Shown: positions 1 through 8,852, counted from the first letter of the stretch. The stretch: DNA of 34,335 nucleotides from Lachnospiraceae bacterium (GCA_024681775.1 JAILAF010000087.1:1-34335), one strand, 5' to 3'. The notes: generated by a model not told the origin, from the letters alone. Program-made: numbers and translations.

Positions 1-698
1 CCATTCTTTATCCAAAAGTGCTCTGCCTGGGGATTACCCTGAACCCATCCAAGTCTTACTTCTTCCATACCAATTTGCTTCAAAGAAAAGCATAACTCAG
101 ATATTATCTCACTTCCCACTCCACAATTCTGTACTTCAGTGTCCATCATAAAGAAACCAATAAATGCGGTTCCTTTATTCGGAAATGATATTATCAGGTC
201 CAATATCGCTACTAACTTTTCACCATCATAAAAGCCGACATAATACTTGTCAGTCATTGTTTTTCCGGGCGGTAAAGCATTCATATCGCCACGTATACTC
301 TCTTCTGATACAAACGGCGGACAGTATTGATAATATAATGTGTTCTTCTCGCAGAGCACTGTAACATCTGCGAGGTCAGCCTCTGATAACCTTCTGACTG
401 CGTATTTTGTTGAGATATTTCGGATTATATATTCATCCCGCAAAGCTGAAAGATGCTGAACAATCTTCGGATTCCAAGATATCATTTGTGGTAGTTTTTC
501 ACATGGGAACTCACTACACAAGCCACAGAAACGTGCATTATGTTCCTTACAGCAAGCGTGTATCTTACACATTCCCGATCTGGCCCATTCCGGAACTCGT
601 CCATCAGCCTCTATGCATCCGGGGCAGGAGCCATCAATCTTTTTTGAACAGCCTACGCAACATTCACCGCACGCTGTAATCGTTGAAAAATCAACCAT
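1..698 (-). CDS. DUF3795 zinc-cysteine domain fused to GNAT acetyltransferase (partial)
   Basis: Read on the minus strand from an ATG at 698; the frame stays open to the window edge, so the C-terminus is missing. Residues 1-80 carry a dense cysteine pattern (CGECCVGC, then CPGC, W, C, C, and CGLCSEFPCEKL), the layout of DUF3795 domains, probably metal binding. After a short linker (about residue 95) the protein turns into a GNAT fold: KYAVRRLSEADLADV at the start, a central strand with GTAFIGFFMMD, and the acetyl-CoA region ending in RLGWVQGNPQAEHFWIKNG, typical of GNAT C-termini. It should transfer an acyl group from acyl-CoA to an unknown acceptor. Domain calls come from motif reading. It has no obvious operon partner, and the next feature upstream is a gene remnant. 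Confidence 0.72.
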   Translation of the reverse strand, partial: MVDFSTITACGECCVGCSKKIDGSCPGCIEADGRVPEWARSGMCKIHACCKEHNARFCGLCSEFPCEKLPQMISWNPKIVQHLSALRDEYIIRNISTKYAVRRLSEADLADVTVLCEKNTLYYQYCPPFVSEESIRGDMNALPPGKTMTDKYYVGFYDGEKLVAILDLIISFPNKGTAFIGFFMMDTEVQNCGVGSEIISELCFSLKQIGMEEVRLGWVQGNPQAEHFWIKN

Positions 699-896
699 AT
701 AATTGCTTCATCTCTCTTTGCTCATTATATCCAATTCAAAAGTGCAAGCGGACTTGCACAATTACGCTAGCCTATATGATGGCAAGATGTAAAATATTAT
801 ACCATGCGTTATTGTTACTTCATAGGATAATTTCTTCCCTACCGACCATATAACGTGAGCTTGCCACGCCCCCGTTACTGTCATTTAAGAAAATGG

Positions 897-1220
897 TTAT
901 TCCAGTTCAAGTCCTCTGTTCTTTCTCTGTATAATCGGTTTCCTTGGCTGCTCGGAGGTTTCTTTCTTTAGCTCCGTAAGTTTTCCGAGAACGCTCTCCC
1001 TCGTTTTTTCTTCAACGACCTTACGCTTATGTTCATCCCACCATTCCTTGAACTTTCGCCAGGCTCCGGCGACAAGTTTACCGACTGGTGTCTTCGATTC
1101 TTTGAGGAATGCGTACCTCATAAATTCATTTTGTGCTTCTGTATCGACCATCTTCTGAATCGCTTCCTCGGTCTGTTTATTAAGTTCCTCAAGAACCGTT
1201 TCCTTGACCTCAATGATTTC
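897..1220 (-). pseudogene. C-terminal remnant of an unrecognised, possibly mobilisation-type protein
   Basis: An open minus-strand frame of 108 codons bounded upstream by an in-frame TAG at 1221-1223 and ending with TAA at 897. It is rich in Lys, Glu and Trp and predicted helical (for example VAGAWRKFKEWWDEHKRK), ending in RKPIIQRKNRGLELE. There is an internal ATG at 1151, but the reading frame continues coherently upstream of it to the point where the tnpB fragment starts, so this is more likely the tail of a gene whose front was replaced. The charged coiled tail resembles C-termini of plasmid mobilisation or recombination proteins, but I do not recognise the family with confidence. Confidence 0.4.
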
Positions 1221-1577
1221 CTACAGAAACAGTCCACGATACTGATCCGTGAAAACCAAACGATCTGTGTCGAAGACTTAAACATCAAGGGAATGGCCCG
1301 TAACCATAAACTCGCACGGCGCATAGCAAGCTACTCGCAGTCGAGGTTCTTTACGATGCTCGAATACAAGGCTTCATGGTATGGCCGGGAGGTCATAAAG
1401 GTTCCAACCTTCTACCCGAGTAGCCAGACCTGCAGCCTGTGCGGGTACAAAAATCCGCTGGTCAAAAACCTCTCGGTCAGAGAATGGGAATGTCCTAAGT
1501 GTCATATGATTCACGGCAGGGATAAAAATGCCGCCACCAACATACTTAAGAAAGGATTGCTGATGACGGCAGGTTAA
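1215..1577 (+). pseudogene. tnpB: 5'-truncated TnpB (IS200/IS605-type RNA-guided nuclease), C-terminal part
   Basis: About 120 codons match the last third of TnpB: DFLQKQSTILIRENQTI, then the RuvC-II glutamate in CVEDLNIKGM, the helix around FFTMLEYKASWYGREV, PTFYPSSQTCSLCGYKNP, the second zinc-finger half CPKC, and the RuvC-III aspartate in HGRDKNAATNIL. The N-terminal wedge domain and first RuvC aspartate are absent, so no active nuclease can be made. The open frame extends left to 1029, but that part is antisense to the neighbouring remnant and unlike TnpB, so I place the homology boundary near 1215. The stop at 1577 comes soon after the usual end of the conserved region. No TnpA is present. 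The element is a fossil, not an intact IS. Confidence 0.85.
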
Positions 1578-1719
1578 CTGAACATTCGGTAGGGTGGGGC
1601 ACACCCGAACCCATACGCTTGTGGAGACCATGTAAGACGCCAGTTCTGCTGACGCAACGTCCACAGGCCTCTCCTTTTCTAATAATCCTCATTGTCCAAA
1701 AGTCCCCGGTTCAGAGGCA
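1578..1719 (+). mobile_element. Probable right end of the IS605-type element (tnpB 3' flank, possible omega-RNA scaffold)
   Basis: This 142-bp stretch between the tnpB stop and the permease stop holds no gene. It has a small hairpin GGGTG-GGGCA-CACCC starting near 1592 and GC-rich segments typical of the subterminal structured right end of IS200/IS605 elements. In this family the tnpB 3' end and right end also encode the guide (omega) RNA scaffold, with the guide drawn from flanking DNA. The exact right boundary cannot be set from one copy. Confidence 0.4.
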
Positions 1720-2997
1720 TTACTCATACCGCAGCGCCTCGATGGGGTTCATCATGGCTGCCTTATTCGCCGGGTAATATCCGAAAAACAGGCCGATGGC
1801 CATGGAAAAGATCAGACTTCCCAGGATACTGCCCAAAGAAGGTGAAGCCGCGTAACCCATGAGTTTTGCGCCCAGGGCGCCCAGACCCAGGCCCAGGCCG
1901 ACGCCGATGGTGCCGCCGATGAGGCAGATGATCATGGACTCGATGATGAACTGCAGCCGGATGGACGCATTGGTGGCACCCAGCGCTTTTCTGGTACCGA
2001 TCTCCCGGGTCCTCTCCGTCACGGACACCAGCATGATGTTCATAACGCCGATGCCGCCTACCAGGAGCGCAATCCCGGCCACCAGGGAGATAGCCTTGGT
2101 CACCGCCCCCATCATGTCTCCCATGGACTCCACCATGGATGCCATGCAGAAGCTGTCGATGGTATAGAACTGATTGTCACGGTAAAACCCGGAAAGATAA
2201 TCCTTGATCTGCCCGGAAAGGGCGGTGGGATCCACACCCTCTCCCGCCACCACATCGAAGCTGGCAAATAACCGGTTGTGCATCAGGTCACACGCCAGGG
2301 ACAGGGGAATGTAAACATCGGTAGCCGTAGAGATCATCAGGGAAATCATGGCATTTTCTTCCTGCTTGTATACACCGGTCACCGTCAGCATCATGGTGGT
2401 CTCGTTGATCGTGACCTCAAAATCCTTGCCTATGGCCTCCTGCGGATCCACCTCCCACAGCTTTTTCACCATGGATTCGGATACAATAGCGGCTGTTTTT
2501 TTACCGGAAATCTCCTGATCGGTAAAATATGTCCCGGCGAGAAGTTCTTTGTTGTTTCCCATAAAATATCCGTTGCTGACACCGGAAATGGAGATATCCG
2601 CAGAGTTGGTGCCAACCTTGACCGTGTCGTTCGTAACGGATTTATTGATGGAGATCGCTCGGATCTGATCCCCGAATTTTTCGCTCATGCCCTGGATCAT
2701 TTCCAGCGTGATCAGGTCTTCCATTGTCGCAGTTGGATCCGTCTCCACGGTTCCAAAGATAATGCCGTCCTCCCGTTTTTCCTCTTCCACCCGCTTCTGG
2801 GTCAGATAGACGGAGATGTTACTGGCACCCAGACTCTGCATGGAGGATGTCAGAGCGTTGGACAGGGAATTACCGACGGTCATGATGGCGATCACGGAGG
2901 CGATACCGATGATGATGCCCAGCATGGTCAGAAGCGCACGGGATTTATTGGCTCTCAGGCTGGTGAAAGCCATTCGTATGTTTTCTCCTAAGAGCAT
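1720..2997 (-). CDS. MacB/FtsX-type ABC transporter permease
   Basis: A 425-residue inner-membrane permease. It starts [31 protein letters not shown], the standard MacB N-terminus, with the first membrane helix at about 20-42. A large extracytoplasmic MacB_PCD domain follows (about 45-275), then three C-terminal membrane helices beginning with ISLVAGIALLVGGIGVMNIMLVSVTERTREIG, the conserved FtsX coupling region. It ends ANKAAMMNPIEALRYE, as MacB homologues do. The start has a strong AAGGAGGG ribosome site and overlaps the ATPase gene by 10 bp, so the two are translationally coupled. With its ATPase and adaptor it should export a substrate such as a peptide or lipophilic drug; the substrate cannot be read from sequence. 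Confidence 0.93.
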   Translation of the reverse strand: MLLGENIRMAFTSLRANKSRALLTMLGIIIGIASVIAIMTVGNSLSNALTSSMQSLGASNISVYLTQKRVEEEKREDGIIFGTVETDPTATMEDLITLEMIQGMSEKFGDQIRAISINKSVTNDTVKVGTNSADISISGVSNGYFMGNNKELLAGTYFTDQEISGKKTAAIVSESMVKKLWEVDPQEAIGKDFEVTINETTMMLTVTGVYKQEENAMISLMISTATDVYIPLSLACDLMHNRLFASFDVVAGEGVDPTALSGQIKDYLSGFYRDNQFYTIDSFCMASMVESMGDMMGAVTKAISLVAGIALLVGGIGVMNIMLVSVTERTREIGTRKALGATNASIRLQFIIESMIICLIGGTIGVGLGLGLGALGAKLMGYAASPSLGSILGSLIFSMAIGLFFGYYPANKAAMMNPIEALRYE

Positions 2998-3728
2998 GCT
3001 TCACCCTCCTTTGCAAGAGGCGGACGTTCCACCACTCTCTCCCCGGTAATGCTGCCGTCGCTGATGGAGATGATCCGCTGGGTCTCTTCCGCCAGTTCAT
3101 GGGAATGGGTGATCAAAAGGATGGTCTTGCCCTCCTGGTTCAGCTTGTGAAACAGATCCATCACGATACGACCGGTCTTGGAATCCAGTGCACCGGTGGG
3201 CTCATCCGCCAGAATGATGGCAGGGTCATTGGCCAGACTGCGGGCGATGGCCACACGCTGCTTTTGTCCGCCGGAAAGCTCCTCCGGCATATGCTTCATG
3301 CGGTCAGCCATTCCCACCATCTCCAGAAGCATTTCCGCTTTTTCCGTCCGCTCTTTCCGGGGAACGCCCGCATAGAGCATAGGAAGCTCCACATTTTTGA
3401 TGGCATTGGTCTTGGGAACCAGATTGTAGGTCTGGAACACAAATCCGATCTTCTGGTTCCGGACAAAGGACAGCTCGGTGTCATTGGCCAGATCGATATC
3501 CAGCCCGTCGATGAAGTATTTTCCAAAAGTTGGCCGATCCAAAAGCCCAATGACGTTCATGAGGGTGGTCTTTCCAGAGCCGGAGGCTCCGACAATGGAA
3601 ACAAATTCTCCCCGGGTAACGTCCATGTCGATCCCATTCAGGATCTGGAGCTCATTGGGCTGGCCGATATAAAATCGTTTGATGATCCCGCGCAGGCGCA
3701 GGAGCGAGTTTTTTTCTTCCGTATCCAT
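2988..3728 (-). CDS. MacB-type ABC transporter ATP-binding protein
   Basis: A 246-residue ATPase of the LolD/MacB class that powers the permease. Walker A is GASGSGKTT (about residues 43-51), the signature is [15 protein letters not shown], Walker B is [12 protein letters not shown], and the switch histidine lies in [11 protein letters not shown]. The mid-region [19 protein letters not shown] is typical of this class. The start is an ATG with GGAG six bases upstream. The gene sits between the adaptor (13-bp gap) and the permease (10-bp overlap), so all three are one operon read from the promoter at about 5387. The permease is separate here, whereas E. coli MacB fuses ATPase and permease in one chain. 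Confidence 0.95.
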   Translation of the reverse strand: MDTEEKNSLLRLRGIIKRFYIGQPNELQILNGIDMDVTRGEFVSIVGASGSGKTTLMNVIGLLDRPTFGKYFIDGLDIDLANDTELSFVRNQKIGFVFQTYNLVPKTNAIKNVELPMLYAGVPRKERTEKAEMLLEMVGMADRMKHMPEELSGGQKQRVAIARSLANDPAIILADEPTGALDSKTGRIVMDLFHKLNQEGKTILLITHSHELAEETQRIISISDGSITGERVVERPPLAKEGEACS

Positions 3729-3741
3729 AGTTGCTCCGATA

Positions 3742-5280
3742 TTAGAAATACAGCAGCTCGTTCATATCCAGCTCACCGCTGCTTTCGATCACTTTCACCT
3801 TATCGCCTTCCTTCAGGCCCTCTCCCGCAACTTCCGTATAGTAACTGCTTTCCATCAGGATCTGAACGGGAACCACTTTAAAGCTTCCGTCCGCCTGGTG
3901 CACCTCCACGAAAGTACTTCCGTCCTCCGCAGTCTGAACCGCGGTGTAGGGAACGGTGAGGGCTCCCATGTGCTCATCCACAATAATGCTGAGAGATGCG
4001 GACATGTCCAGACGAAGTCTCTCCTGCTTTTCCTTAAATCCTATCTGGACCTCGTATTTTATGCTAGTCTGGTCCTTGGAAGCAGTGGGAGAAACAAAGA
4101 GTACTTCGCCTTCCATTTCCTCATTGCCGGTGGCATTGGTCTTGATCAGAACCCGTTGTCCCACCCGGATATCGCTGATATCATATTCGGACACAAAGGC
4201 CTTGATCTTATAATCGGAAGTATCCTGGACCGTCAGGATGGGGCCCTGGGCGTATTTCTCTCCCTGCCGGAAATTGCAGGCCGTCACGACGCCGGATATG
4301 GGTGCGTAGAGATTCACCAGATCCAGCTGCTCCTCATAATCCTCGATCTGCTTTTCCTGCGCGTCGGTGGTCAGAGACAGGCTGGTCTGGGCCTGGCTGT
4401 TCAGTGCACTGTTATAAGAGCTCTGGGCATTTGCCACGGTCTGCTCATAGGACCTCTGCTGGTCACTGAAGGTCTTTTTTGCGGATTTTAACACATAGAA
4501 CTGCGCGTTTGCGGCATCTGCTGCAGCATCGGAGATTGCTTTTGCGGCGTCATGGGCCGCCTTGGCATTTGCCTCTGCCTGCATCGCCGCTTCCAGGGCA
4601 GCCTTCAGTTCTTCATAGTTTTCTGCCTGCTCTCCTGCCTCATCCAGCGCCTTCTGGGCCTCTTCCCTGACGGCTACCGCCTTCAGATACAGATCCCAGG
4701 CCTTGTTGGTATCATTCTGCTTACCGTTATAGGTGCCGCAAAGGCTGTCGTAAGTCTCCTGCTCCTTGGCAACGTTCTCTTCCGCAGCGGTCAGAGATTC
4801 CTGGGCGGTGACGATCTGATAGTCCATGGACCGCTTGGCATCCTTCACGCCGGCGGAACTGCTGGCCATGGTCAGGGCGTTCTTCTTCTCGGAAAGATCC
4901 AGATTGTCTCTGGCCTCCTGCAATTTTTCCTCGATGTCCTCGGAATCAAAGGTCACCAGCAGGTCTCCTGCCTTCACCTCATCGCCTACCTTGACATTCA
5001 GGGCGGAAATAGTGACACCGCTCAGCTCTCCCGTCAGGTCCCGACTCTCCAGGCTGACCACCGTGCCGGTTGCGCCCACGCTCTTGATCAGATCTCTGGT
5101 GGAAACCTCCTCCGTAGATGCAGTGGAGCCAATGGCAGACATGGCTTCAATGCTCTTTTTCACGGCAGATACCACGAAGGCGATGAGTGCGATCAAAACG
5201 ACCGCGACCACTACCACGATCACCACAGTCTTCTTCTTTTTCTTTGATTTGATCTGATCCAGTATTTCTGTATCGCTCAT
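3742..5280 (-). CDS. HlyD/MacA-like efflux periplasmic adaptor protein
   Basis: A 512-residue adaptor for the ABC exporter. A basic start (LDQIKSKKKKKT) precedes one membrane anchor at about 19-42. Then comes a lipoyl half-domain (LNVKVGDEVKAGDLLVTFDSE), a long Ala/Glu/Gln-rich helical hairpin (about 115-315), the second lipoyl half (LYAPISGVVTACNFRQGEKY), a beta-barrel (DIRVGQRVLIKTNATG) and a membrane-proximal domain. The hairpin is longer than in many Gram-positive MacA homologues. The ribosome site is AGAGGA. It is the first gene of the three-gene exporter operon. In a single-membrane cell it would work as an extracytoplasmic, membrane-anchored cofactor of the permease, because no TolC-like partner is expected. 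Confidence 0.92.
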   Translation of the reverse strand: MSDTEILDQIKSKKKKKTVVIVVVVAVVLIALIAFVVSAVKKSIEAMSAIGSTASTEEVSTRDLIKSVGATGTVVSLESRDLTGELSGVTISALNVKVGDEVKAGDLLVTFDSEDIEEKLQEARDNLDLSEKKNALTMASSSAGVKDAKRSMDYQIVTAQESLTAAEENVAKEQETYDSLCGTYNGKQNDTNKAWDLYLKAVAVREEAQKALDEAGEQAENYEELKAALEAAMQAEANAKAAHDAAKAISDAAADAANAQFYVLKSAKKTFSDQQRSYEQTVANAQSSYNSALNSQAQTSLSLTTDAQEKQIEDYEEQLDLVNLYAPISGVVTACNFRQGEKYAQGPILTVQDTSDYKIKAFVSEYDISDIRVGQRVLIKTNATGNEEMEGEVLFVSPTASKDQTSIKYEVQIGFKEKQERLRLDMSASLSIIVDEHMGALTVPYTAVQTAEDGSTFVEVHQADGSFKVVPVQILMESSYYTEVAGEGLKEGDKVKVIESSGELDMNELLYF

Positions 5281-5358
5281 TGTTTCATCCTCTTATGTAA
5301 ACCAAATAATGCAAGTACGCTTGGAGCCAATGAATAACCCCACACTGTTTATGTGTTA

Positions 5359-5387
5359 TATATACACCATTAACAGCATGGAGTCAA
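5359..5387 (-). promoter_or_regulatory. Sigma-A-type promoter for the MacAB-like operon
   Basis: On the minus strand, TTGACT (5387-5382) is followed after exactly 17 bases by TATATA (5364-5359), an excellent match to the housekeeping consensus. It lies about 80 bp upstream of the adaptor start, so a leader of about 70 nt is expected. No convincing operator or riboswitch is visible in that leader. Confidence 0.8.
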
Positions 5388-5466
5388 CCCATATCTTTAT
5401 CAATTTATCATAGTAAAGACATTTTTACAAAAAAAGAAACGATATTTGAAACCAGGCGAGCAAAAT

Positions 5467-5646
5467 TCAATTATTTATGAGAAATTTTGGAAACCGAAAA
5501 GCCTTTGGATGCCGGTTGCCCAATGCTTCGGAAATGAGGATTCCCGAGATCCGCTCCGACGCTTCGATCGGAACGTGCTTCGCGATCCTACGGGCGGACC
5601 TTTCGACCCGGATGAGGATGTAGCATTCCAAGGCATGCAGGCCAGT
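5467..5646 (-). other. In-frame 59-codon open extension after the HD-GYP stop codon
   Basis: Directly after the TGA of the HD-GYP gene (5649-5647), the same frame continues for 59 sense codons before a TGA at 5469-5467. The predicted residues (LECYILIRVERSARRIAKHV and on) use codons like the neighbouring genes. No good ribosome site precedes an internal start; TTG at the Leu of LECY is the only early candidate. It could be a former C-terminal extension, an unannotated small protein or chance. I do not recognise it. The rest of 5281-5646 holds only the exporter promoter. Confidence 0.25.
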
Positions 5647-7365
5647 TCAATGTTCCCCCCGGATCACATAGTACTCCTCAATCCTGGGACGCGCTGCCAC
5701 ATAGAATTTCTCAAGTCTCTTGTCAAAATGCTTTCCCATGCTCTCCATCATGATCGCATCAGCCTTTTCAAAGGACATGCTTTCCTTGTATACACGCTTG
5801 CTCACCAGCGCATCGTACACGTCTGCCACAGCCATGATCCTTGCTTCCAGAGGAATGGCATCTCCCACTCTCCCCTCCGGATAGCCGGAACCATCCATTC
5901 TCTCGTGATGGAAATGGGCCACGTTTTCCGCCATGACCTTGAACTGCACATCATCGGTTCCCTCCAGGATAGCGTGAAGCACTCTGGCTCCCTCCGGAGC
6001 GTGGGTCTTCATCACTTCAAACTCCTCATCGGTGAACCTGCCGGGCTTCCTGAGGATGGCGTCATCCACCGCAATCTTTCCGATGTCGTGCAGGGGCGCG
6101 GCTTTGATGATATTTCGGCGGAACTCTTCCGTGATGCAGTTTTCCGTGATGAATGCCTCATCTTTCATAATCTCATCCATCAGGATCTCCACCACATCAC
6201 TGGTTCTGACAATATGGCCTCCGGTGGAATTGTCACGACTTTCCACCAACATTGCCATGCTGCGGATCAGCTGGGAATGCATCTTCACGATGCCGGCGGT
6301 TTTTTCCTCCACCTCCCGCTCCAGGTCGGAGTTATAGCTGTCCAGAAGCTTAATGTACTGCTGATTTTTCGTGTCATCCGTAATGAGGAACAGGAATCCC
6401 TTTTTGGATCCTCTGTGATAAAGGTAATTGATCTCTACCAGGTAGACTTTATCCCCTTCCTCGTAGTAGAACTTGTTCTGGGTCTCATCTTTCTGAAAAT
6501 CTTCAATCCAGGGGCCAAAAAGATTCCATAACGCATTGATTTTTTTCAGTGACTTGTCCAGCGTCAGCTCATGCAGCCCCGAAAAAATGGACTTTGCGGT
6601 CTCATTGCTTCCCAGGTAATTCAGACGAAAATCAAAGGAGATAAATCCGGTATCCCCGGTCTCTGTGATGGACTCCATCGCCGTGTTGGACACATCGTAG
6701 ATGCAGAGTTGGTGTGCGATCAAAAGATACACGACCTGCGCAAAGACGTAGTAGACCGGGATAAATTCAACCTCCGTCTTCAGCATTCTTCCGCCGAAAA
6801 ATGCGAAAAACGAAAGAATCTCCGGGATCGCCATCAGCCAGATGATCCTTCTGGACACCTCCCGCTTTTTCCAAAGACTCAAAACGATGGTTGCCAGACT
6901 TACCAGGAGATAGATGGCCATCATCACATAATATAACGTGTGTATTGGTCCGTATTCCTTCTCCAGGTATGCGATTCCATCCTTCGTGAATTTAAGACTG
7001 GCGGTCTTGTAAAAAATCCCGCTGTATCCGATGGTCAGAACACACAGATAGACGAACATGCTCAGGCCGAGCATGCATGTAGTAAGCCAGGGCGGGATCA
7101 CGATCTGACACAGATCAAAGATGATGAATGTGATAAACAGGATCAGAAAACAGCCCCCCAGGTAGTTTACCTGGATGCCGATGACTGCCTCCTCCAAGGT
7201 CTTTGCTTTGACCAGAAAAACGTAGCCGAGATTGGCAATGGGAATAAATCCGAACAATAAAGACAGATTGACATTGAAATTCTTATGCCACAGATGGGAA
7301 TAGATGCCGGATAGAATAACGGATATTACGAAAGCAGAAACATAGTAGATTTCAACGATATTCAC
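5647..7365 (-). CDS. Membrane-anchored PAS-like/HD-GYP signalling protein
   Basis: A 572-residue protein with about seven membrane helices in residues 1-225 (similar to the 7TM sensor region of histidine kinases), a PAS-like domain at about 235-345, a short coiled coil (LDSYNSDLEREVEEKTAGIV) and a C-terminal HD-GYP domain. Key residues are H426-D427 in HDIGK, H486-H487-E488 in the HHE motif, and G494-Y495-P496. HD-GYP domains usually hydrolyse cyclic di-GMP or a related dinucleotide at a bi-metal site; the actual substrate is not shown by sequence. It likely senses a membrane or small-molecule signal. It follows the DUF1294 gene at 16 bp and reads the same way, so it may be the last gene of the ddh transcript. 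Confidence 0.9.
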   Translation of the reverse strand: MNIVEIYYVSAFVISVILSGIYSHLWHKNFNVNLSLLFGFIPIANLGYVFLVKAKTLEEAVIGIQVNYLGGCFLILFITFIIFDLCQIVIPPWLTTCMLGLSMFVYLCVLTIGYSGIFYKTASLKFTKDGIAYLEKEYGPIHTLYYVMMAIYLLVSLATIVLSLWKKREVSRRIIWLMAIPEILSFFAFFGGRMLKTEVEFIPVYYVFAQVVYLLIAHQLCIYDVSNTAMESITETGDTGFISFDFRLNYLGSNETAKSIFSGLHELTLDKSLKKINALWNLFGPWIEDFQKDETQNKFYYEEGDKVYLVEINYLYHRGSKKGFLFLITDDTKNQQYIKLLDSYNSDLEREVEEKTAGIVKMHSQLIRSMAMLVESRDNSTGGHIVRTSDVVEILMDEIMKDEAFITENCITEEFRRNIIKAAPLHDIGKIAVDDAILRKPGRFTDEEFEVMKTHAPEGARVLHAILEGTDDVQFKVMAENVAHFHHERMDGSGYPEGRVGDAIPLEARIMAVADVYDALVSKRVYKESMSFEKADAIMMESMGKHFDKRLEKFYVAARPRIEEYYVIRGEH

Positions 7366-7381
7366 GACCCTCTCCCCTCGG

Positions 7382-7672
7382 TCACAAGACTCCTTTTCGG
7401 TATACGATCACGCAAATAAGCGAGACCTGAAGTAATAAAATAACAGGCATCCCAATTACAAACCGGGGATGTTTTGTTTTATGCCGAAACAAATACATCC
7501 CCGCAAGGCTGCCGATACTTCCGCCCAAAAGCGCGATCAAAAACAAAGTACGTTCAGGGATCCTCCATAAGTTCCTTTTGGCTCTGCGCTTGTCATCCGC
7601 CATGGAGACCAGCCCCACCACATTCAGGAACAAAAAATAGAAAATCCCTGCCGATACGATCCAGTCGTTCAT
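7382..7672 (-). CDS. DUF1294 small membrane protein
   Basis: A protein of about 96 residues with two to three membrane helices. It shows the DUF1294 pattern: an N-terminal helix, ADDKRRAKRNLWRIPERTLF, then a glycine-rich helix (LIALLGGSIGSLAGMYLFRHKTKHPRF) and a final hydrophobic helix. The family has no established function. I prefer the ATG at 7672 (MNDWIV) over the GTG at 7684, though neither has a strong ribosome site. It lies 13-25 bp after the aldo/keto reductase gene and is probably co-transcribed. Confidence 0.85.
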   Translation of the reverse strand: MNDWIVSAGIFYFLFLNVVGLVSMADDKRRAKRNLWRIPERTLFLIALLGGSIGSLAGMYLFRHKTKHPRFVIGMPVILLLQVSLICVIVYRKGVL

Positions 7673-7697
7673 TCCAACGAACACGGGGACGCTTCGA

Positions 7698-8816
7698 TCA
7701 GCCGAACGCCTCCGAACACTCCTTCAAAAGATTGATGATTTCCAGATGCTGAGGGCACATCTGCTGACACTGTCCGCAACCAACACAGTCACCCGCACAA
7801 CCTCTGCCTGCAACGGCAGCCTCGTACATCTGCTTTGATCTTGCAATGGCTCCGTCCGCCAGTCTGGTATTCATGGCAGAAAAGATCTCCGGGATCGGGA
7901 TGTTCATAGGACATCCGTCCGTGCAATAATGGCAGGCAGTACAAGGAATATTACGGATGTTATTATATGCAGCCATGGCCTGATGGATCGCCTGCATTTC
8001 CTTCTGATCCAAAGGCTTGAAATCCTTCATGTAGGAGAGGTTGTCCTTCATCTGATCCAGGCTGGACATTCCGGAGAGCACCGTCATGATGCCGTCCAGG
8101 GATGCGACAAAACGGATCGCCCAGGATGCGCAGGAAGCTTCCGGGCGGATGGATTTAAACAGATCCGCGATCTCCGCGGGAGGGGTAGCAAGGGCGCCAC
8201 CCTTCACCGGCTCCATGACAACGATGGGTTTTTCGTACTTTCTGGCCACTTCGTAGATCTCACGGGATCTGACATTGGGATTTTCCCAATCCGCATAATT
8301 GATCTGCAGCTGCACAAACTCCGCATCGGGGTGCTCCGACAGGATCCGGTCCAACACTTCCGGCTGATCATGGAAGGAAAAACCGTAGTGTCTGATCCTG
8401 CCTTTTGCTTTTTCCTGCTTCACAAAGTCCCAGAGACCGTACTTTTTATAGGTCTCGTAATTGTTTTTGTCCATGGCATGGAGCAGATAAAAGTCCAGGT
8501 AGTCCGTTCCCAGACGCTCCAGGGAAATCTCCAGCTCTTTTCTGGCAAGATCCGCATTGGGCTGGCTGGATGCATGGAGCTTACTTGCAATGGTATAATT
8601 TTCCCTGGGATGGCGCTTTACCAGCGCTTCCCGCGTTGCCTCTTCCGATCCTCCGTACACGAAGGCCGTATCAAAGTAGGTGAGGCCGGCTTCCAGAAAA
8701 AGATCCACCATCTCCGCAGTCTGTGCCACGTCGATCACGTCTCCTTGCGGAAGACGCGGCAACCGCATCAGGCCAAACCCCAATTTGCCGATGTTTTCTA
8801 CCGCTATATTTCCCAT
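7698..8816 (-). CDS. Aldo/keto reductase with C-terminal 4Fe-4S ferredoxin domain
   Basis: A 372-residue cytoplasmic oxidoreductase. The N-terminal barrel has the aldo/keto reductase tetrad in YFDTAFVYGGSEE (Asp, Tyr), TIASKL (Lys) and FYLLHAMD (His). From about residue 300, cysteine motifs CTACHYCTDGCPMNIP and CVGCGQCQQMCP form a ferredoxin-like domain, as in the clostridial aldo/keto reductases annotated as putative oxidoreductases. I chose the ATG at 8816 (MGNIAVENIG) because AAGGGGG lies just upstream; a longer start at 8834 has no such site. The substrate is unknown. It follows ddh by 36 bp in the same direction. Confidence 0.92.
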   Translation of the reverse strand: MGNIAVENIGKLGFGLMRLPRLPQGDVIDVAQTAEMVDLFLEAGLTYFDTAFVYGGSEEATREALVKRHPRENYTIASKLHASSQPNADLARKELEISLERLGTDYLDFYLLHAMDKNNYETYKKYGLWDFVKQEKAKGRIRHYGFSFHDQPEVLDRILSEHPDAEFVQLQINYADWENPNVRSREIYEVARKYEKPIVVMEPVKGGALATPPAEIADLFKSIRPEASCASWAIRFVASLDGIMTVLSGMSSLDQMKDNLSYMKDFKPLDQKEMQAIHQAMAAYNNIRNIPCTACHYCTDGCPMNIPIPEIFSAMNTRLADGAIARSKQMYEAAVAGRGCAGDCVGCGQCQQMCPQHLEIINLLKECSEAFG

Positions 8817-8852
8817 AAGTACCCCCTTGATCAAACCAAAACCCCAATGGCA

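Noticed and set aside
740-765. Hairpin GTGCAAG-CGGA-CTTGCAC upstream of the DUF3795-GNAT gene as a terminator or operator.
   Set aside because: No T-tract on either side and no clear promoter geometry with the TATAAT at 729-724; cannot be supported.
1029-1214. N-terminal extension of the tnpB frame to an ATG at 1029.
   Set aside because: This part is antisense to the helical remnant and does not resemble TnpB; the open frame is coincidental.
5446-6531. A 361-codon plus-strand frame.
   Set aside because: It is antisense to the HD-GYP gene for most of its length, and its composition (many His and Asp) is typical of a shadow frame.
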